From assembly GCF_020532645.1 (NCBI RefSeq), contig NZ_JAJAUZ010000052.1:1-52743 (forward strand): a DNA stretch of 52,743 nt. Reading direction: 5' to 3'. Shown here piece by piece: positions 1 to 7,037 of the stretch. Made by a program: the position numbers and the translations under genes. This DNA comes from Streptomyces bambusae (lineage in GTDB: Bacteria > Actinomycetota > Actinomycetes > Streptomycetales > Streptomycetaceae). Position 1 is the first letter of the stretch. Each line of letters opens with the position of its first letter. The notes under the pieces were generated by a model. It saw only the letters and a program-made list of their open reading frames with translations, was not told where the DNA came from and did no database searches.

Positions 1-235
1 GGCTGGAAATGCCCCGGCCCGGTGGGCGGCCTCAGCCATGCCGGAGGGGCTGGAAATGCCCCGGCCCGGTGGGCGGCCTCAGCCATGCCGGAGGGGCTGG
101 AAATGCCCCGGCCCGGTGGGCGGCCTCAGTCACGCCGGAGGGGCTGGAAATGCCCGGGCCCGGTGGGCGGCCTCAGCCATGCCGGAGGGGCTGGAAATGC
201 CCCGGCCCGGTGGGCGGCCTCAGTCACGCCGGAGG
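1..235. repeat. 47-bp tandem repeat, five copies
   Basis: Five head-to-tail 47-bp units start at 1, 48, 95, 142 and 189. Units 1 and 2 are identical. Units 3 and 5 are identical to each other and differ from unit 1 by two C/T changes (CAGTCACGCC in place of CAGCCATGCC). Unit 4 has a single C-to-G change. Across each junction GGGGC and GCCCC flank a TGGAAAT loop, so the array can form serial hairpins. The period is not a multiple of three, so frames shift between units and the array is unlikely to be coding. It may begin before the window. Confidence 0.95.
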
Positions 236-258
236 GGGGTTCGCCCCGCCCGGAACGG

Positions 259-305
259 CCGGAGGCCGGTGCTCCGCCCCCGAGCGGGGGAGCACCGGCC
301 TCCGG
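259..305 (-). terminator. Hairpin terminator after the NlpC/P60 gene
   Basis: A perfect 17-bp inverted repeat (259-275 with 289-305) starts 17 nt past the stop codon of the minus-strand NlpC/P60 gene. Its loop contains a further C/G-rich stem. This is a typical Streptomyces intrinsic terminator without a clear U-tract. Confidence 0.75.
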
Positions 306-321
306 TGGGGACGCGAACGCG

Positions 322-1179
322 TCAGAGGATGCGGACCGCGCCGGAAGGACGGTCCCAGTCCAGGGAGTGCTTGGCCACGCCCGCGGACGGGTTCTGCGCA
401 CCGACGTACTGGCCGCCACCCACGTAGATCGCGACGTGGTACGAGTTGCTGCGCCCACCCCAGTAGAGGACGTCGCCCGGCTGCAGGTTGCTCAGCGAGA
501 CGGCGGTGCCGCGGGAGGACTGCTCGTACGAGATGCGCGGCAGCGTGATGCCGGCAGCGCGGTACGCGGCCTGCACGAGGCCCGAGCAGTCGTACGCGGA
601 CGGACCGGTCGCGCCGCGCACGTAGGCCTTGCCGACCTGCGCCAGGGCGAAGTTGACGATGGAGGCGGCGGTGCCGCCGCCCTTGGAGGCGCTGGCCGCG
701 CCGGAGTCCGTGCGGGTGGCGTCGTCGGCGGAGGACGAGTTGCCGCCGCCGTTGCCGAGGGTGGAGCGGGCGGCACTGCGGGAGGCGCGCTCGGCGTCCT
801 TGCGGTCGGCCTCGGCCTGGCGGGCGGCCTCCTGGGCCTCGACCTCCGCCTTCTCGACGGCGGCGACCTTGGCCTTCTTCGCGTCGGTTGCGGCGCTCTT
901 CTCGGCGCTCGTCTCCAGGGCGGCCAGCTCGGTGTCGAGCGCGCGGGCCTGGGCGGCGTCGGCGGACTGCGTGAGGGCGGACGAGACGTCAGCGGCCAGG
1001 TCCATGTTCAGGACCGGCATCTCGAGCGTCTCGGTCACGGGCTCGGACGGCGCGGCGCTCGCCGGCCCGGCCATCGCCAGGGTGCTGAGGACGCCACCGG
1101 CAACTCCGGCGCGGACCGCGAGCTTCGAGGCGCTGCGGCGGGGCTTCCGGTGGCTGGGTATGTGAGCGGTATGGGACAT
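322..1179 (-). CDS. Secreted NlpC/P60 peptidoglycan endopeptidase
   Basis: This 285-aa exported wall hydrolase probably cleaves stem-peptide bonds in peptidoglycan during growth or sporulation. Residues 1-43 form a signal peptide with a basic start, a hydrophobic core and a cleavage site after Ala-Ser-Ala. Residues about 70-140 are Ala/Glu/Lys-rich and likely coiled coil. A Ser/Gly linker follows, then the C-terminal NlpC/P60 domain (about 170-285) with catalytic Cys198 in YDCSGL and His248 in YHVAIYVG. The ATG at 1179 is chosen because the signal peptide follows it directly. A GTG at 1236 in the same frame would add 19 residues and cannot be excluded. The gene is monocistronic and divergent from nuoA. 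Confidence 0.9.
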   Translation of the reverse strand: MSHTAHIPSHRKPRRSASKLAVRAGVAGGVLSTLAMAGPASAAPSEPVTETLEMPVLNMDLAADVSSALTQSADAAQARALDTELAALETSAEKSAATDAKKAKVAAVEKAEVEAQEAARQAEADRKDAERASRSAARSTLGNGGGNSSSADDATRTDSGAASASKGGGTAASIVNFALAQVGKAYVRGATGPSAYDCSGLVQAAYRAAGITLPRISYEQSSRGTAVSLSNLQPGDVLYWGGRSNSYHVAIYVGGGQYVGAQNPSAGVAKHSLDWDRPSGAVRIL

Positions 1180-1697
1180 AGGGACAACCGCTATCAGGGG
1201 GTTGCGGTTCCCTTCAAGAAACGTGGCTTGCGCCACAGTTGCCCTCAGATGGCTTGAACCGGGCGTGCCGCGCGTCTTATTGACGCCGTAACGGGCGAAT
1301 CGGACAGGCCCTCACAAGGCTGTGATCATGGGGTTTCCGCAATAAGTCCGAATTGACCCGAGGCCTACCACCTGGCCGGGTCGATGGCCAAGCCCGGTTT
1401 CGCCGGCCGGGACCAGGGGTGACGCAGGTCACATCGGGGCGCCGCGGGAGTCCACCATTCCGCCATCTGCGCTCCGCTCGTGAACGGATGCACGCGATCA
1501 AGCTCCCCCGGGCCCGCCCCGGCTCCGCCCGCATCCGCCCGCCGGCCGTCCACCCTCGTCCCTCCGCTGTCATCCGGTCGGGCGACCCCGGTCCCCTTAG
1601 CATCCTGGCCAACCTGTCGCAAATTTGCGTGCAGTGCGCACGATTTGATAGTGCGATCACCCTCCGACCTGCGGTAACACCCCCGGATGTCACCTTT

Positions 1698-1733
1698 GGT
1701 GATCACATGCGCGCTTCACGTATGAAGATCACC
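1698..1733. promoter_or_regulatory. Nested inverted repeats, possible operator
   Basis: The outer arms GGTGATC (1698-1704) and GATCACC (1727-1733) are perfect complements. Inside are the palindrome GTGATCAC (1699-1706) and CTTCA-CGTA-TGAAG (1714-1727). The position between divergent genes suggests a regulator-binding site for either promoter. This is inferred from symmetry only. Confidence 0.4.
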
Positions 1734-1843
1734 GCTCATCGGACTTCATGATCGTTCGTCAGGTGGTGGAGATCACAAAGTCGTTGTCGTTACCCGTGTC
1801 GCAGATCACAGATGGACAGGCATAGGATGCGGGGCAGTCCGGC

Positions 1844-1861
1844 TTGTGAACTGCCTCACAT
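1844..1861 (+). promoter_or_regulatory. Rex- or Crp-like operator upstream of nuoA
   Basis: TGTGAACTGCCTCACA (1845-1860) has perfect 5-bp arms TGTGA/TCACA separated by 6 bp. The left half TTGTGAA fits the Rex operator exactly and the right half fits 5 of 7 positions. Rex is the NADH/NAD+ sensor that controls respiratory genes in Streptomyces. The same bases also match the Crp-family TGTGA-N6-TCACA pattern. A possible -10 box TAGGAT (1823-1828) lies just upstream, so the operator would sit near +10 to +25, suited to repression. It is about 83 bp upstream of the nuoA start. Confidence 0.6.
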
Positions 1862-1943
1862 GTGCACGATCTTCGCGAGGCGGGACATGCGCCCGGAGAT
1901 CACGCGGTCCAACGGTCAAGGACGACTGGAAGGAGCGAGGAGC

Positions 1944-2303
1944 GTGAATGCCTACGCACCCATCCTCGTGCTCGGCGCCCTCGGGGCAGGGTTTGCGATC
2001 TTTTCCGTGGTCATGGCCACGCTAATCGGTCCCAAGCGGTACAACCGGGCCAAGCTCGAAGCGTACGAGTGCGGCATCGAGCCCACTCCCACGCCGGCCG
2101 GCGGCGGTCGCTTCCCCATCAAGTACTACCTGACGGCGATGCTCTTCATCGTCTTCGACATCGAGATCGTCTTCCTCTACCCCTGGGCCGTCACCTTCGA
2201 CGCCCTGGGGATCTTCGGGCTCGTCGAGATGCTGCTCTTCGTGCTCACCGTCTTCGTTGCCTACGCGTACGTGTGGCGGCGCGGCGGCCTGGAATGGGAC
2301 TGA
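1944..2303 (+). CDS. nuoA: NADH-quinone oxidoreductase subunit A
   Basis: This 119-aa membrane subunit of complex I helps form the quinone-chamber entrance next to NuoH and NuoJ. Three hydrophobic segments are visible, and the conserved loop between the first two carries YECGIEP with its hallmark Cys. The GTG at 1944 is chosen because AAGGAG (1930-1935) lies 8 nt upstream and the product then begins at the conserved N-terminus. An upstream extension in frame is not conserved-looking. It is the first gene of the nuoA-N operon, and nuoB starts 13 nt after its stop. Confidence 0.96.
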   Translation: MNAYAPILVLGALGAGFAIFSVVMATLIGPKRYNRAKLEAYECGIEPTPTPAGGGRFPIKYYLTAMLFIVFDIEIVFLYPWAVTFDALGIFGLVEMLLFVLTVFVAYAYVWRRGGLEWD

Positions 2304-2316
2304 GGGGCTGGATTCC

Positions 2317-2871
2317 ATGGGACTCGAAGAGAAGCTGCCGAGCGGCTTTCTGCTGACCACCGTCGAACAGGCCGCGGGCTGGGTGCGCAAGGCCTCGGTC
2401 TTCCCGGCCACGTTCGGCCTGGCCTGCTGCGCCATCGAGATGATGACCACCGGCGCCGGCCGCTACGACCTGGCCCGCTTCGGCATGGAGGTCTTCCGCG
2501 GCTCGCCGCGGCAGGCCGACCTGATGATCGTGGCCGGCCGGGTCAGCCAGAAGATGGCGCCGGTCCTGCGGCAGGTCTACGACCAGATGCCCGAACCCAA
2601 GTGGGTCATCTCCATGGGCGTCTGCGCCTCCTCCGGCGGCATGTTCAACAACTACGCGATCGTCCAGGGCGTCGACCACATCGTCCCGGTCGACATCTAC
2701 CTCCCCGGCTGCCCGCCCCGGCCTGAGATGCTGATGGACGCCATCATCAAGCTCCACCACAAGATCCAGTCCTCCAAGCTCGGCGTGAACCGGGAAGAGG
2801 CGGCCCGCGAGGCGGAGGAGGCGGCCCTCAAGGCGCTCCCCACCATCGAGATGAAGGGGCTCCTCCGGTGA
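2317..2871 (+). CDS. nuoB: NADH-quinone oxidoreductase subunit B
   Basis: This 184-aa peripheral-arm subunit holds the terminal 4Fe-4S cluster N2, which passes electrons to quinone. The N2 ligands Cys37, Cys38, Cys103 and Cys132 are present, with the same spacing as in E. coli NuoB. The loop after the third Cys reads SSGGMFNNY, the classic NADH-type form. A GAGGGG ribosome site overlaps the nuoA stop. The last bases overlap the nuoC GTG start, which implies coupled translation. Confidence 0.97.
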   Translation: MGLEEKLPSGFLLTTVEQAAGWVRKASVFPATFGLACCAIEMMTTGAGRYDLARFGMEVFRGSPRQADLMIVAGRVSQKMAPVLRQVYDQMPEPKWVISMGVCASSGGMFNNYAIVQGVDHIVPVDIYLPGCPPRPEMLMDAIIKLHHKIQSSKLGVNREEAAREAEEAALKALPTIEMKGLLR

Positions 2872-3590
2872 GCGACACCCCCGACACCCCTGCCGGCAAC
2901 AACGTCCCCGCCCCCCGCACCGACCGGGGCGGCGAGGTCATCGGCGTCCGCACCGGCATGTTCGGCGCGAACAACGGCGGCGACACCAGCGGCTACGGCG
3001 GCCTGGTGCGGACCGTGGCCCTGCCCGGCCCGGCCACCCGCCCCTACGGCTCGTACTTCGACGAGGTCGCCGACGAACTCGAAGGCGCCCTGGAAGAACA
3101 GGGACTGGTCCCCGAGAACGCCATCGAGAAGACGGTCGTCGACCGCGGCGAGGTCACCTTCCACATCGCCCGCGAGCACCTGGTCCGGGTGGCGTCCACC
3201 CTCCGCGACGACCCGGCGCTCCGCTTCGAGCTGTGCACCGGCGTCTCCGGCGTCCACTACCCCGGCGACAAGGGCCGCGAGCTGCACGCCGTCTACCACC
3301 TGCGCTCGCTGACGCACGGCCGGCTGATCCGGCTGGAGGTCTCGGCCCCCGACGGCGACCCGCACGTGCCCTCGCTCGTCACGGTCTACCCGACCAACGA
3401 CTGGCACGAGCGCGAGGCCTACGACTTCTTCGGCCTGGTCTTCGACGGCCACCCCGCCCTCACCCGGATCATGATGCCGGACGACTGGCAGGGCCACCCG
3501 CAGCGCAAGGACTACCCCCTCGGCGGCATTCCCGTCGAGTACAAGGGCGCCCAGATCCCGGCTCCCGACCAGCGGAGGTCGTACAGCTGA
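2868..3590 (+). CDS. nuoC: NADH-quinone oxidoreductase subunit C
   Basis: This 240-aa subunit (30-kDa type) scaffolds NuoD, NuoB and NuoI in the peripheral arm. The core carries the family signature around WHEREAYDFFG and the C-terminal HPQRKDYPLGG segment. Residues 1 to about 60 are a Pro/Gly/Asn-rich, probably disordered extension absent from E. coli NuoC. The GTG start overlaps the nuoB stop (GTGA). Unlike E. coli, NuoC and NuoD are separate proteins here. Confidence 0.95.
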   Translation: MSDTPDTPAGNNVPAPRTDRGGEVIGVRTGMFGANNGGDTSGYGGLVRTVALPGPATRPYGSYFDEVADELEGALEEQGLVPENAIEKTVVDRGEVTFHIAREHLVRVASTLRDDPALRFELCTGVSGVHYPGDKGRELHAVYHLRSLTHGRLIRLEVSAPDGDPHVPSLVTVYPTNDWHEREAYDFFGLVFDGHPALTRIMMPDDWQGHPQRKDYPLGGIPVEYKGAQIPAPDQRRSYS

Positions 3591-4927
3591 TGTCCACTTC
3601 CCCCAACCCGGCCTCCCACGCAGCCTCCCGGGAGACCACCGAAGGCACCGTCTACACCGTCACCGGCGGCGACTGGGACGAGATCGTGCAGTCCGCGGTC
3701 AAGGCGGACGACGAGCGGATCGTCGTCAACATGGGTCCGCAGCACCCCTCCACCCACGGAGTGCTCCGCCTGATCCTGGAGATCGACGGCGAGACGGTCA
3801 CCGAGGCCCGCTGCGGAATCGGCTACCTGCACACGGGCATCGAGAAGAACCTCGAATTCCGCACCTGGACGCAGGGCACCACCTTCGTCACGCGCATGGA
3901 CTACCTGACGCCGTTCTTCAACGAGGCCGCCTACTGCCTCGGCGTGGAGAAGCTCCTCGGCATCACCGACCAGATCCCGGACCGCGCCTCCGTCATCCGG
4001 GTCCTGCTCATGGAGCTCAACCGGCTCTCCTCCCACCTGGTGTGCATCGCCACCGGCGGCATGGAGCTGGGCGCCACCACGATCATGATCTACGGCTTCC
4101 GCGACCGCGAACTGATCCTCGACATCTACGAGCTGATCACCGGCCTGCGCATGAACCACGCGTTCATCCGCCCCGGCGGCCTCGCCCAGGACCTGCCCCC
4201 GGGCGCCGTCGACCAGCTCCGCGACTTCGTCAAGACCATGAAGAAGAACCTGCCGGAGTACGACAAGCTCGCCACCGGCAACCCCATCTTCAAGGCCCGC
4301 ATGCAGGACGTCGGCTACCTCGACCTCGCCGGCTGCATGGCCCTCGGCGCCACCGGCCCGATCCTGCGCTCCGCCGGCCTCCCGCACGACCTGCGCAAGT
4401 CCGACCCCTACTGCGGCTACGAGACGTACGAGTTCGACGTGCCGACCGCCGACAGCTGCGACTCGTACGGCCGGTTCCTCATCCGGCTGGAGGAGATGCG
4501 GCAGTCGCTGCGGATCGTCGAGCAGTGCCTGGAACGCCTGGAGCCCGGGCCGGTCATGGTCGCCGACAAGAAGATCGCCTGGCCGGCGCAGCTCGCCCTG
4601 GGCCCCGACGGCCTCGGCAACTCGCTCGACCACATCAAGAAGATCATGGGCACCTCCATGGAGGCCCTGATCCACCACTTCAAGTTGGTCACCGAAGGCT
4701 TCCGGGTCCCGCCCGGCCAGGCCTACGCGGCCGTCGAGTCCCCCAAGGGCGAACTCGGCGTCCACGTCGTCTCCGACGGTGGCACCCGCCCCTTCCGGGT
4801 CCACTTCCGCGACCCGTCCTTCACCAACCTGCAGGCCATGGCCGCGATGTGCGAAGGCGGCCAGGTCGCCGACGTCATCGTCGCCGTCGCCTCCATCGAC
4901 CCCGTGATGGGAGGCGTCGACCGATGA
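3590..4927 (+). CDS. nuoD: NADH-quinone oxidoreductase subunit D
   Basis: This 445-aa 49-kDa-type subunit forms, with NuoB, the quinone-reduction site. It descends from the large subunit of NiFe hydrogenases. The signature NMGPQHPSTHGVLRL near residues 45-60 supplies the conserved His of the quinone site, and the catalytic-like C-terminus DPVMGGVDR is intact. The start is the TGATG overlap with nuoC, preceded by GGAGG (3574-3578). This is the only nuoD in the window; the second nuo cluster has none. Confidence 0.97.
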   Translation: MSTSPNPASHAASRETTEGTVYTVTGGDWDEIVQSAVKADDERIVVNMGPQHPSTHGVLRLILEIDGETVTEARCGIGYLHTGIEKNLEFRTWTQGTTFVTRMDYLTPFFNEAAYCLGVEKLLGITDQIPDRASVIRVLLMELNRLSSHLVCIATGGMELGATTIMIYGFRDRELILDIYELITGLRMNHAFIRPGGLAQDLPPGAVDQLRDFVKTMKKNLPEYDKLATGNPIFKARMQDVGYLDLAGCMALGATGPILRSAGLPHDLRKSDPYCGYETYEFDVPTADSCDSYGRFLIRLEEMRQSLRIVEQCLERLEPGPVMVADKKIAWPAQLALGPDGLGNSLDHIKKIMGTSMEALIHHFKLVTEGFRVPPGQAYAAVESPKGELGVHVVSDGGTRPFRVHFRDPSFTNLQAMAAMCEGGQVADVIVAVASIDPVMGGVDR

Positions 4928-5664
4928 CCGAGCAGATCAGCCTGGGGATGCCGCAGCTCCCCGCCCCCGAGTTCCCGGCCGAGGTCCAAGGCCGGCTGGC
5001 GGCGGACGCACGGGAGGTGATCGCCCGCTACCCCGACAGCCGCTCCGCGCTGCTGCCGCTGCTGCACCTCGTGCAGTCCGAAGAGGGCCACGTCTCGCGC
5101 ACCGGCATCCGGTTCTGCGCCGAGACGCTCGGCCTGACCACCGCCGAGGTCACCGCGGTCGCCACCTTCTACACCATGTACCGCCGCAAGCCCTCCGGCG
5201 ACTACCAGGTCGGCGTCTGCACCAACACCCTGTGCGCGGTCATGGGCGGCGACGCCATCTTCGACGAACTCAAGGCGCACCTGGGCGTCGGGAACAACGA
5301 GACCACCGACGACGGCAAGGTCACGCTGGAGCACATCGAGTGCAACGCGGCCTGCGACTTCGCCCCCGTCGTGATGGTCAACTGGGAGTTCTTCGACAAC
5401 CAGACCCCCGAGTCGGCGAAGGCCCTCGTGGACGACCTGCGGGCGGGCCGGCCGGTGGAGCCCACCCGCGGCGCCCCGCTGTGCACGTACAAGGAGACCG
5501 CCCGGATCCTCGCCGGCTTCCCCGACGAGCGCGAGGGCGCGGTCGAGGCGAGCGGCGGCGCCGGACCCGCCTCCCTGACGGGCCTGAAGATCGCCCGCGG
5601 CGAGACGCCGCACACCACGATCGTGCACCCGCGCGGCGAGGCCGGCACCGAGGGAGGGGAGTGA
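4924..5664 (+). CDS. nuoE: NADH-quinone oxidoreductase subunit E
   Basis: This 246-aa 24-kDa-type subunit of the NADH dehydrogenase module carries the 2Fe-2S cluster N1a. The four ligands are Cys99, Cys104, Cys140 and Cys144. It is about 70-80 residues longer than E. coli NuoE. The extra C-terminal part (from about residue 170) begins with a segment rich in Pro/Arg/Gly. Its ATG overlaps the nuoD stop (ATGA), and its own stop overlaps the nuoF start. Confidence 0.95.
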   Translation: MTEQISLGMPQLPAPEFPAEVQGRLAADAREVIARYPDSRSALLPLLHLVQSEEGHVSRTGIRFCAETLGLTTAEVTAVATFYTMYRRKPSGDYQVGVCTNTLCAVMGGDAIFDELKAHLGVGNNETTDDGKVTLEHIECNAACDFAPVVMVNWEFFDNQTPESAKALVDDLRAGRPVEPTRGAPLCTYKETARILAGFPDEREGAVEASGGAGPASLTGLKIARGETPHTTIVHPRGEAGTEGGE

Positions 5665-7037
5665 TGACCGTGACCTCCGAACTCAACGACGGGGGACCCG
5701 GCCGGCCCGGCGCCGGCGGGACCGGCCCCGAGAAGCTGCTCGCGCCCGTCCTGTCGGCGTTCTGGGACGACCCCCGGTCGTGGACCCTGGACACCTACCG
5801 CCGGCACGGTGGCTACGAGGGCCTGCGCAAGGCGCTCGCGATGACCCCGGACGACCTCATCGCGTACGTCAAGGACTCCGGACTGCGCGGCCGCGGCGGC
5901 GCCGGCTTCCCCACCGGGATGAAGTGGCAGTTCATCCCGCAGGGCGACGGCAAGCCGCACTACCTCGTCGTCAACGCCGACGAATCGGAGCCGGGCACCT
6001 GCAAGGACATCCCGCTCCTCTTCGCCAACCCGCACTCCCTCATCGAGGGAATGATCATCGCCTGCTACGCGATCCGCTCCCAGCACGCCTTCATCTATCT
6101 GCGCGGCGAGGTCGTGCCCGTCCTGCGCCGGCTGCACGAGGCGGTCCGCGAGGCGTACGAGGCGGGCTACCTCGGCGAGGACGTCCTCGGCAGCGGCCTG
6201 AAGCTCGACATCACCGTGCACGCCGGCGCCGGCGCGTACATCTGCGGTGAGGAGACCGCCCTCCTCGACTCCCTCGAAGGCCGGCGCGGCCAGCCCCGGC
6301 TGCGTCCTCCGTTCCCCGCGGTGGAAGGCCTCTACGCCTGCCCCACCGTGGTGAACAACGTGGAGTCCATCGCCTCGGTTCCCGCGATCCTGGCCAAGGG
6401 CAAGGACTGGTTCAAGTCGATGGGGACCGAGAAGTCCCCCGGCTTCACCCTCTACTCCCTGTCCGGACACGTCGCCAGTCCCGGCCAGTTCGAGGCCCCG
6501 CTCGGGATCACGCTGCGCCAGCTCCTCGACATGAGCGGCGGGATGCGGCCCGGGCACCGGCTGAAGTTCTGGACCCCGGGCGGCTCGTCCACCCCGATGT
6601 TCACCGACGAGCACCTCGACGTGCCCCTCGACTACGAGGGCGTCGGAGCGGCCGGGTCCATGCTCGGCACCAAGGCGCTCCAGTGCTTCGACGAGACCAC
6701 CTGCGTGGTCCGCGCCGTCACCCGCTGGACCGAGTTCTACGCCCACGAGTCCTGCGGCAAGTGCACCCCCTGCCGCGAAGGCACTTACTGGCTGGTCCAG
6801 TTGCTCCGCGACATCGAAGCGGGCAAGGGCGTGATGTCCGACCTCGACAAGCTCAACGACATCGCCGACAACATCAACGGCAAGTCGTTCTGCGCCCTCG
6901 GCGACGGCGCCGCCAGCCCCATCTTCTCCTCGCTCAAGTACTTCCGCGCGGAGTACGAGCAGCACATCACGGGCAAGGGCTGCCCCTTCGACCCGGCGAA
7001 GTCGACCCTCTGGGCCGACACGGAGGTGACCGCATGA
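5664..7037 (+). CDS. nuoF: NADH-quinone oxidoreductase subunit F
   Basis: This 457-aa 51-kDa-type subunit binds NADH and FMN and carries the 4Fe-4S cluster N3. Visible motifs are the nucleotide-binding GRGGAGFPTGMKW, the FMN-site NADESEPGTCKD and the cluster motif ESCGKCTPCREG with a later Cys in FCALGDGA. The ATG at 5664 forms a TGATG overlap with nuoE behind a GGGAGGGGAG ribosome site. A GTG at 5661 is an equivalent alternative one codon upstream. Confidence 0.97.
   Translation: MTVTSELNDGGPGRPGAGGTGPEKLLAPVLSAFWDDPRSWTLDTYRRHGGYEGLRKALAMTPDDLIAYVKDSGLRGRGGAGFPTGMKWQFIPQGDGKPHYLVVNADESEPGTCKDIPLLFANPHSLIEGMIIACYAIRSQHAFIYLRGEVVPVLRRLHEAVREAYEAGYLGEDVLGSGLKLDITVHAGAGAYICGEETALLDSLEGRRGQPRLRPPFPAVEGLYACPTVVNNVESIASVPAILAKGKDWFKSMGTEKSPGFTLYSLSGHVASPGQFEAPLGITLRQLLDMSGGMRPGHRLKFWTPGGSSTPMFTDEHLDVPLDYEGVGAAGSMLGTKALQCFDETTCVVRAVTRWTEFYAHESCGKCTPCREGTYWLVQLLRDIEAGKGVMSDLDKLNDIADNINGKSFCALGDGAASPIFSSLKYFRAEYEQHITGKGCPFDPAKSTLWADTEVTA

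Larger units (their letters stand above)
1655..1903. promoter_or_regulatory. Cluster of six GATCAC hexamers
   Basis: GATCAC occurs in the same orientation at 1655, 1701, 1727, 1771, 1804 and 1898. With about 72% GC such a word is expected about 0.03 times in 249 bp, although this stretch is locally less GC-rich. Several copies end in TCAC(A), as in Crp-type half-sites. The factor is unknown. Confidence 0.4.
1180..1943. other. Divergent intergenic region between NlpC/P60 gene and nuoA
   Basis: These 764 bp contain no convincing gene. Short open frames here lack a ribosome site and a recognisable product. The right half is much more AT-rich than the flanking genes and holds repeated GATCAC hexamers, nested palindromes and a Rex/Crp-like operator, described separately. 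I looked for the c-di-AMP (ydaO) riboswitch known upstream of some Streptomyces wall hydrolases and did not find its conserved core. Confidence 0.7.

Noticed and set aside
1..235. CRISPR array
   Set aside because: Units are contiguous 47-bp repeats with no variable spacers, and no cas genes are nearby.
1353..1751. Plus-strand 132-codon frame in the nuoA upstream region
   Set aside because: No ribosome site, no recognisable domain, and overlapping regulatory palindromes.
1180..1943. c-di-AMP (ydaO) riboswitch upstream of the wall hydrolase
   Set aside because: Some Streptomyces hydrolases have one, but the conserved core with ACAGCTAACC was not found on the minus strand.
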